A DNA stretch of 64,000 nucleotides. Origin: Schistocerca nitens (lineage: Eukaryota > Arthropoda > Insecta > Orthoptera > Acrididae). Position 1 is the first letter of the stretch. Each line of letters starts with the position of its first letter. A program made the position numbers and the translations under genes. The stretch lies in contig NC_064622.1 of the NCBI RefSeq assembly GCF_023898315.1, forward strand, positions 352,451,234-352,515,233, written 5' to 3'. Below, one piece after another: positions 55,290-64,000 of this stretch. The notes beneath the pieces are model-generated. The model was not told where the DNA came from. It saw only the letters and a list, made by a program, of their open reading frames with translations, and did no database searches.

Positions 55290-58173
55290 TTCTACATATC
55301 GAGACCTTGACCGAATTGAGGTAGAGACCCAGCATGAAAATGTACAGAGAATAGAGGACAGTACAACAGACGATGCAGTATCGCGAGAAATAGGACATAT
55401 AACGCACCTTAACGAGGATAATGTACGTCAAGGCATAGAAAACGTAAGTCAGCATACGACAGAGGAGTAGGAAAGTAGAGAGACAGTCGATGAGGATTCT
55501 AACTTGCGTCTTGAATACGTAGAACCCATAGTACAAGTAATCAGAGCTCCCTCACCACAGAGTACAAGGAATGCGAGCAGAAACGTGTCACAGCACAGTT
55601 CAATGCAATCGGTTGCGAACCAACACTTGGGCGAAAAAACAGAGCGTAGGACGTCGGAAGAAAACGCAATAGGACCCACCAGTCTGGCAGAATTATTACA
55701 AAAAATTACGGAAACCATGACTAGGCAAAATAAAGACATAGCGAACCAACTTCAAATTCAGAATGCAGAAATCACGAGACAAATGCGTGTGATTAAAGAA
55801 CAAAACAAAAAAATTCAGTTACACCTAAGTCATATTGAAGACGAGGCAAAGGAATCTCGAGAAGTGAAAGGAAAGTTAATAACAGGTCACAATCAATTGA
55901 GAACAGACATTGACAAGGTACAAGCGGACGTACAAACATTGCGTAATGACATTCAGAACGAGATCAAAACATTACGTAACAACACCCAGGAAGAAGTCAA
56001 GAAACTAGAGAAACAGATAAACGAAATTACTAGACAAGCAGCAGGTACAGCGCGTGAAGTTGTTGAAAACAGTGTGTTACACAAACGTATCACAAAAGCA
56101 GCGCTGAAAAGATATGATAACCGCATAGTCAAAATAGAAGCGCAAACGAAGCGACAATTTCAGAAATTGCGAACAGAGTTGTTGCAAACCATTGAAGAGC
56201 GTAGTGAACAGGATCGAACAAGCACAGAGTCTGCAACCACATCCGTATCTGTAACAGCACCGGAAAAACAAGCAATTAACGAAGATATTACGCATTTGCG
56301 ATTCCAATCACAGGCGGAAAGTAACATACGTGAAATCAGACAGCCTGCACAGCAACAAACACGTTTCGAAATTCTTGATGAACAAACGTCATCACAAACA
56401 CATGCGGAACCACAAATGTATGTTTCAAGACAGTTTGGATCGTGCAATGAAGCAGCAAGGTTAGCCAGACAAGATACCGAACCAATACCTGACAATGGAA
56501 AGCCAGGTCGCGAAGAGTACAGTGCAATGCATTCAGCTACACGTTCACAACCGATGGAAGAAAATTATTGCGTACCACTCCAACGATACTACGCAAGGGT
56601 AGGCGAAAGTTACAGTGGACAGTATCCAATGGACCTACCACAACCGGAAAGAACGACGGGAGAAATGATCAGAAACAACAAAAGTGGCGAAGAATCGCGA
56701 ATTTCGTATGGAACTATGACGAAGTGCGACAACGATCATTTCCTCACAGTCAGAAAATTTCAACACTTTCGAGAAGGAAACTCAATACATCCACGAACTT
56801 TTATTGATCAATTCCGAGTAGGATTACCAGAACACTGGACGCTAGCACACAAATTAGACTTTATATGTGCACACATGTCAGGAACAGTCGCAGAAACCAT
56901 GCAGAATGTTGCAGCGACATGCCGATCGTACGAAGATTTCAGAGAGTAGTTTCTCTCACGATATTGGTCCAGCGAAGCACAGAACAGAGTGAAGTACGAA
57001 TTATTACAGAACCCATGTTTTGAAAATTTAGGAGAGAAGAGTCCCGTGAAATTTTTCGAATTAATGGCAAAGAAAAATCAATGCTTAGATGTACCATACA
57101 GTGACGGAGAGTTGATTAAATTATGCGCGATGAAGCTACCATTGAAATACCAGCAATCATTAGTAGGTCGCGGAGGCAATGACGTCGAAGCATTTAAAGG
57201 TATTCTAAGGGAACTCGAGTTCATATTTTCGGAAGATGACGCAAGAAAAAGACGAAGCTCACGTGAAAACGAAAGCAAAAAGCAGTGGAATCCACAAGAC
57301 ACAGTACGAAGAAACAATAATTACGAACCACGTGATAACTTCGCACCACGAAACGACAATAGATTTCAACAAAGAACCGGTTATGGATTTACAAGAGAAT
57401 ATGGCAATAACTATAATTCACCCAGGAACGGCAACAACTATTACAGAGGGAATAACGACAACCGGAACGGGTACTGGAGAACCAATAGACCGGCAAATTA
57501 TCAACAAAGAAACCACTATCTACAAGCTGAACAAGAAAAGAGAATACACATAGAAGAGGTGGAGGTAAGACCTCCAAACCCCGATAAACGTTCGAATTGA
57601 CAGTTAAGCGCCCATGCCAAAGAGAATGACGCACCGACCCAGGACAATTGCAGCACCTTGAACAGAGAAGTAAAAATCTTATCACGAGAAGAGAAGAAGG
57701 AAGAAACAAATCCGCAGTGACCAGATGAAAACGAAGAGAAGAAAATAACAATATCGTGTTGGGACGAAATTAATTGGGAGAATACTGACGAGGAAGATGA
57801 ATTACCAGAGGCATGCACAACGAATGTAGGAGGAAAGGACGAAGTAATGAGTATTGCAGAGCTATTTGAGATGGAAACCAGGGAAAGCGAATTCAATGAG
57901 GATAATGCGCAGTCGACAGAAGTTGAAAATAAGTTACGAGTGGGCACACAACCCAATATATATAATGAAGGAAGTTATGAAGCGATAATCAGAGCATTTA
58001 CATGCGATTATGTGGAAGTAGCGACGAAGAAGAAGATAGACGAGGGTGAGGAAAAAGTAGAGGATGTTGAAGAAAGCGTAAATGAAGGAAGAAATAGAGA
58101 AGAGGAAATAAGAGAGAAGTTGCAATCGAAGCTTATCCTACAGGAAGTTCGAATTTACAAGGGAAATTCCTAA
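55290..58173 (+). pseudogene. Gag of Ty3/gypsy-type retrotransposon, interrupted
   Basis: Structural protein of an LTR retrotransposon. One frame runs from about 55290 with in-frame stops at 55468 (TAG), 56947 (TAG), 57598 (TGA) and 57718 (TGA), ending at TAA 58171-58173. The stretch 55504-56949 gives a 481-residue piece with a long predicted coiled coil at about residues 60-185 (heptads rich in Q, N, I, L). Capsid-like sequence follows (FLTVRKFQHFREGNSIHPRTFIDQFRVGLPEHW). The 57240-57540 part is rich in Asn, Arg, Tyr and Gly. I see no CCHC zinc knuckle, so this basic tract may bind the RNA. A Glu/Lys-rich segment closes it. Confidence 0.8.
58161..58167 (+). promoter_or_regulatory. Candidate -1 frameshift slippery heptamer
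   Basis: GGGAAAT lies in the gag frame as G GGA AAT, matching the X XXY YYZ pattern, four bases before the gag TAA. Slipping back one base leads straight into the pol frame that contains the protease. Confidence 0.5.
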
Positions 58174-61100
58174 AAAGACTCATGTATGATTCAGCAGAGG
58201 ATTCGTTGATGCAAGAAGAAGAAGAACAGAACCAACCCTTTCAAATTCAACCAATTGTGAAGGCCATGGTAAAGCATATCCCAGTCAACATTGTAATTGA
58301 TAGCGGAAGTGAACTGACTGCGATCTCAGAAAATTTATTCATGCAGTGTAATGCCAATGAGGAATTGCCAGTTCTGAAAACACGTAAGATTAAAGTAAGA
58401 GGTCCTATTAGAAACAATGCTGCGGAAGTTACGAGACAAACAAGGTTAACTCTTTCGTGCCAAGGTCAAAAGATCGAAGCCAACTTCGTGATTATACCTA
58501 AACTAACTGTAGATTTGATTATAGGTGCAGATTTTTTAAATGAGAGACGAGCGATAATAGATATGGGGCAAGATAGCGTAACATTCGGGAATGTCACACT
58601 TCTCTTTGAGCAAAAGCTAAAATTAGAAGAAATACCAGTTATAAACAAACAATTAAGAATGACGCGAGATAAAGAGGATGAAGAATTAGAATGGTATGCA
58701 CAAAAGGGGGAATCGCCTCAACTCATGTTAGAAGTCCATAAAGAAATCGACAAAAAATTGCAAGAAGTTCAAGGTATTTCGGAACACAGTAAAAGAGAAT
58801 TAGAGGGTATTTTACGAGATAAAGCAGAGGTATTTTTACCTAAGACTGGCAGTATTAAACACTTTCAGTACAAGTTTGAAGTAAAACAGCACAAACCATT
58901 TAGAGTGCCACCCTATACAATCCCATTAAGCTACAGGAATAAAGTATTCCAGGAGATATCTAAAATGTTAGATGACGATATTATTGAACCAACTACCTCC
59001 ACATATAACAGCCCGCTCCATATTGTACAAAAACGAGATGGGAGCATCAGGTTAGTGCTTGATTCCAGACAGATCAACACAATCATAATCACTGAGACAG
59101 ATCGCCCAGAAAAATTAGAGGAATTGACACAAAACTTCCACAGTGCTAAGATATTTTCATCAATTGATTTACGGAGTAGTTTCTGACAAATAGAATTGGC
59201 CCCAGAATGTAGAAAATTTACAGCATTTATCGTATTCGGTAGATGTTACCAGTTTAAACGATTGCCATTTGGTTTAAACATATCATCACCAGCGTTTATT
59301 AGGGGATTTAATACTATACTCAGTCCTGAAATTTTACAAAAAATTACTTGTTGTGTTGATGATGTGATTATAGCAGAACCCTCTTGGGAACATCACAACG
59401 ACACATTAAATCAGTTTTTACAGATCATGAAAGAGCATGGGGTCACAGTAAATATAACAAAATCCAAATTTGCTAGGCGAGAGGTCAAATTTCTAGGACA
59501 CATAATTTCAGAGAAAGGGGTAATGCCCGACCCAGAAAAACTAACGGCAATCAAAGAATTCTGTACTCCATATAATAAGAAAACTCTCAGAGGATTTCTA
59601 GGTCTCACCGGATTCTATAACAAATGTATTTGGATCGACTCTCTCGCAACACCACGCCTATGTGCATTGACTGGAAAAAACACGCCATGGGTATGGGATC
59701 AACAAGCCAATGATGAATTTTTAAAAGTGAAAACGCACTAACAACAGCACCGATTTTAGCACATCCTGATCTAACACAAAATTTTTGTATGGCCACTGAT
59801 AGCGCGAAAACAGGTTTAGGAGTTGTTTTATTCCAAGAATACGAACAGGCAAGGCTAATATCATATAGAACAATTGCATTTGCCAGTCGGGTACTCACAA
59901 AAAGCGAGAAAAACTATTCAGTCACGGAGCTGGAAGCATTGGCCATTGTATGGGGCTTCCAACGTTTTCGACACTTCCTATTCGGAAGAAAAACAAAAGT
60001 ATACACTGACCACAAAGCATTAGAATTTCTGTTATCCGCCATACTAACTCATGGGAGGTTAGCCAGACGGATGTTAATACTACAAGAATTTGACTTCACT
60101 ATTACACACATACCAGGACCAGCGAATGTATTAGCATCCACAGGATGCATCCAATAACATAGGTTTGGAAGCAGCAGAAGACCAGTTTACAATGTACCAT
60201 ATGAAACAAGTACCTTTCGAAAAATACATTACGACAGCATTGAAAAACATAGGCAAAGAATAGGACAAGGATCCCGAAATACTAGGAATCAAACACAAGT
60301 GGAGAAGTAAGGATTTTCCAGACATTCGACAACACTATCTCTAAAAAACAATGTTTTATTTTTTAGACGAAATGTTGCAACGAATGAATGGTCAATTTAT
60401 ATCCCAGATGAACTAATTAATAAGTACATATGGTATACACATTTAAGTAATGGCCACTTTGGACCAAAGAAATGCTTTTTAAAAATAAAACAAACAAGTC
60501 ATTTTCCTAATATGGAAAGACGAATTAGAACAGTATTTGTCAAATGCAAAAAATGTATGAGGGCTAAACACGTCACTTTCCAAACCAAACCACCTATGTT
60601 TCCGATAATCCCTAAAAGATTAAAACAGATAGCGGCAACAGATTTGATGGGGCCTCTCCCACGCACAAAAAATGGATATATTTTCATATTTGTCGTTTTG
60701 GAACTTACTTCTAAATATGTTACCTTGACACCGTTAAAACGGGCAACAGGTCTTACTATAAGTAAAGCATTTAGACAAGATTTTCTCAGACAAGTAGGTC
60801 GAGTGGAACGAATAATTTCGGATAATGGCCCACAATACAAATCAGTGCAATTGCAGAACACGTTAAAACAACACAAAATAAAACCCATATACATATCTAA
60901 GAACAAACCTAGCATAAATCCAGCAGAACGATCTATGAAGGACATAGGCACTTTATGCCGATTATATGCAGGCAAAAGACACAACACTTGGGATATATAC
61001 CTTAAAGATTTTCAAGAAGTAATAAATGAAATGCCACACTACCTCCAGTTACTGTACTTAAAAATATTGAACCCCCAAACGTAACCAGAGAAAATGTTAA

Positions 61101-61425
61101 ATTTCCTATTGTACCACGTAGACAGCACAAACAAGTCATAGCAACAGCACTCTCCAACATCAGAAAGGCAGCCATTAAAAGAAAAGAAAGAGGAGATAGA
61201 ACAGCAATTAAAAGAACATTCTCAGTAGGCCAGAAAGTATTTGTAAAAACACCCCATCTCTCCAGCAAACCGAAACACAAAATACATAAGTTTTACGCTG
61301 CATACAAAGGACCTGTCATAACTAGCCGAATTGCTCATGATAATGCTGTGGAGCTAATGAACCCAAAAACAGGCAAAACCCTAGGACTTCACCATGTGAG
61401 CCATATCAAAAAGTTTGAAGATTAA
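58170..61425 (+). pseudogene. Pol of Ty3/gypsy-type retrotransposon, interrupted
   Basis: Domains follow the Ty3/gypsy order. Aspartic protease: VNIVIDSGSELTAIS at about 58285-58330. Reverse transcriptase 58880-59560: DDIIEPTTSTYNSPLHIVQKRDGSIRLVLDSRQIN, RLPFGLNISSPAFIRGFN and CVDDVIIAEPS, the catalytic VDD with Cys in place of Tyr. RNase H 59780-60110: MATDSAKTGLG, TELEALAIVWG, YTDHKALEFL. Integrase 60430-61425: HH-CC zinc finger (..H..GHFGP..., CKKC), then D, D and E in ATDLMGPL, ISDNGPQY and NPAERSMK, and a basic C-terminus ending at TAA 61423. Breaks: TGA at 59184 replacing a Trp position, a frameshift near 59735, another near 60140, TAG near 60260, further stops near 60340, and a shift near 61050. 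Confidence 0.9.
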
Positions 61426-63757
61426 TTTTATTACTGGTAAATATTCAGCACAATATTTCAAGATTATGTTGCAGATAAGATCGTCAGGAGAAAGAAGAAT
61501 GAAGAGAGAGGGAGGTGGGAAAAAGAAAGTAGTTTCAGTAAAAACAAAAACAAAAATAACACCAATAGTACCATAGATTAAGGTGAAGGGATAAAGCATA
61601 GATAGTCTGAAAGCATGAAATAATAAATGCTATACACCATGACACTACAAAAAAATAAAAAAACGAATTTGAGGATTTTTGTAGAAGTTAAGACTCAAAA
61701 TTACTTAGAATTGTAACATGGAAAGGGCGCCGAAATTTGTAAAGCTTTTAAGAAGGCGTAAAACAATATAGGTACTAGACATATGTTAGATGATTATAAG
61801 TAAAACTTTTTGTAAGAACCATTGTAAAAACTCCAGCAAGGACGAGGTGCAACGACCCACAAGTTGCAACGCGAGAAGTATCAAAAAAGAAAAGGACGTA
61901 ATTAGCAAGACACAGTTCCTACAAGGCAGAAGCGTCGAGAGAAGGTAAAGGACAGTGAGACCAACAGAAGGCCCTTGTAGCTGAAGTGGGCAGTAAATCC
62001 GCTGAACCACAGGGTGGCGGAACCCTGCTGGGACAGGACACGGAACCACACAGCGGTGGAACCCTGCAGAGACACGACAGGACACCGAATGCCAGAAGGG
62101 ACCCGTGCAGGGACTGACAAGCAAACACCGGACTTTCACCGCTCGTAAACCCCAGAACGCCCCGACTCAGCGGAACGAGCAAAAAATGGCCCGACGAGAA
62201 GACCGCTTGGGCAAGCCACCACTGGCAAAAAATTAAAAAAAAAGTGTAAAAGTCACACTACTGCTATTAAACAGCACGCTAATGCACGAAACTGATGAAA
62301 ACTTCCACAAAGTAAAAATGACACTCCCAAACAATTTATCAAACTGTTACTAAGAGGAGAACTTCAAAGCGATTAGTTATCAATACATATTTCCATATCC
62401 TGCACAGAAAAGAACCAAGAAGCAAGTAAGAAGGAGAGAAAAAGCAGGAAGAACAGAAGTTGAAGATTCGCAAGATCGAGACCAAGAAAGAAGATGGGCG
62501 AAGAATAGACTACATACCTTCCCAAATCCCTATCCTATTGTAAAATAGTCGTCTGCGAAGTATTACAACTAAAAACGACCGCTTTCAGCAACACATATCG
62601 ATGACTTTCACGCATACAAAGCCAGTAAACAACGAGATTCTGCACTCACAGCTCCATTCCATTATGGGACCTCCACAACAGCAAAACACACTTGCAAAGC
62701 CAACAAGGAACGACGAACGAAGCTGTACATCAAATACTTGCCCACATCCATCACCTTCGTGCAAAAACATTTGCCAACCTCGTGCTTAAACATTCATAGG
62801 ATTGTGTGAATGTGTGAAATCAAATTATGTGATGTAGGAATTGTGCAAAAGAACATGTGAAAAACTAAATAAGTTTAGTACACCTGACAGCTAATAAACT
62901 ACAAAATAACAGTCATTGACTATGGACTTAATTAAAAAATAGACTATCGATAAAAATAGGTCATTAGTTCTGAAATGGACAGTATATAAAGAACAAAAGT
63001 AAGGCATAATAAAGATTAAAACTATATGCCACTTATTTTCTCCTCATAAAAATAAAAGAATAACTATATTTTACTTATTTTCTCCTTATAAAAACAAAGA
63101 ATAACAAATTATCTTGTTGGATGTATTCCTTTTTTTTTAACATTTGTACCATTTGTTAGGATAATATCTCAATACTTGTGTATGTATATTACTTTGTCAA
63201 AGCAATTCTTGGAAATAATTCTTATTTCTTAGTGTAACAATGTTGAAAAGAGTGCCTAGAAACAAAAACATTTTACTTGTACATGATATTTAGAAAATGT
63301 GTTAGGAATAGATTTTACTTAATTACTACATTTATAAAAAAAATATTTCTAAGAAAATCGATGAGAAAGACTCCTCAGTTTCGATAACAAACTTTTTAAA
63401 AAACAATCTTCACAATTAAATAAAGAAAGAAAATAATTAAAAAATAATAATTATAAGAGAATAAAAATATTTTTCCCTTGTCAATATAAACATATTTTTT
63501 TGATAATAATGTGGAAGAATATAAAAATATTAATTAGTAATACAAACTAGCATAACAGAATAATGTGGCTGAACAGTAGGCCTTCCCACAGACTGTTCTT
63601 TATCTGCAAACAAAACAGCATGACACGTCACAGCACATCACTCACCACATGTCATACTATGTGTTACGTATAATGTCCTACACCTCGCAAACTATCTTCA
63701 GCATTCCTAGAGACAGAACATTGGCAAGAGTGCTGTATGCCTCAGGCATGAGAAACA
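61426..63757. other. Region downstream of integrase, no envelope gene seen
   Basis: No membrane or envelope-like protein is open. A GC-richer stretch at 61990-62220 has repeated GGAACCCTGC motifs. The rest is AT-rich with many A-runs from 62880 to 63560. It may be the long 3' untranslated part of the gypsy-type element. No copy of the putative 5' LTR is recognised. Confidence 0.45.
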
Positions 63758-64000
63758 TACTTGGTCGGGTCAAGAAGTAATGCCTCCTGTGTCAGAAACA
63801 AAAATTATTATTAATATACAACAAAGCAATTAGTATGGGCCACAGCATGAGCTGTCCTCTACACAGTTCTACCGTTCAACACAGTCACCATTTACTTGTA
63901 CAGATTTGCACTATCGCTGAAGCATCAAAACCAGTTTGGCAAAATTTAGGATTTGCTTCTTGACCTATGATTTTAACGCTAATTTAACCAAGTAGTATGT
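63758..64000. mobile_element. Partial mariner-like element, runs off right edge
   Basis: The start GGTCGGGTCAAGAAGTAATGCCTCCTG has the look of a mariner terminal repeat. About 190 bases on, CCAGTTTGGCAAAATTTAGGATTTGCTTCTTGACC ends in an inverted TTCTTGACC, so both ends of a short non-autonomous copy, or the 3' coding end of a longer one, may be present. Confidence 0.45.

Noticed and set aside
61786-62182. Minus-strand frames of 72-117 residues after the gypsy integrase as an envelope gene
   Set aside because: They are on the wrong strand for this element, Ser/Val/Cys-rich through repeated GGAACCCTGC motifs, and show no signal peptide plus transmembrane layout.

Overview
The window is repeat-dominated invertebrate nuclear DNA, most likely from an orthopteran insect and probably a Schistocerca-type locust. 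The inference rests on tRNA-headed SINEs with a characteristic shared 3' tail, a 5S-rRNA-like SINE, RTE-like LINEs ending in a CAA-repeat tail, and Tc1/mariner and Penelope-like remnants, together with a single host gene whose exons are over a kilobase apart. No tRNA, rRNA, CRISPR or bacterial-type operon is present. Almost every long reading frame belongs to a mobile element.

Layout. 1-6 kb: 3' end of an RTE-like LINE, a SINE, two further LINE remnants (one split by an 850-bp mariner-derived foldback), and a minus-strand jockey-like LINE tail. 6-8.8 kb: unrecognised DNA with a repeat present about three times. 8.8-11.8 kb: two nearly identical Tc1-like transposons in opposite orientation inside one TA microsatellite, together a 2.85-kb palindrome. 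The minus-strand copy has an intact 340-residue transposase and the plus copy is broken. 12-17.8 kb: a nearly full-length RTE-like LINE nested in an older LINE. 18-24 kb: more SINE and LINE remnants. 25-31 kb: a degenerate LINE, an inverted-repeat unit, a 5S-derived SINE and an LTR-like segment. 32-36.9 kb: a nested SINE, minus LINE fragments, a dead Tc1 element and a second mariner foldback. 41-44 kb: LINE fragments and a Penelope-like GIY-YIG remnant. 45-47.7 kb: an apparently intact mariner-like transposon nested in a minus LINE.

Host gene. The only convincing cellular gene is the 3' end of an arylsulfatase B-like gene on the minus strand: exons 49843-50001 and 47900-48378, with a poly(A) signal at 47832-47837. 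A SINE has landed exactly on the acceptor of the last exon, and its 12-bp target duplication now carries a second copy of that acceptor.

52-64 kb: another minus LINE remnant, a SINE, and a long defective Ty3/gypsy-type LTR retrotransposon. Its gag lies at about 55.3-58.17 kb, its pol at 58.18-61.43 kb, and a SINE sits in its leader. A candidate -1 frameshift heptamer lies at the gag-pol junction. The window ends in a partial mariner-like element. LINE boundaries were judged by eye and are approximate. SINE and transposon ends given with target-site duplications are exact.
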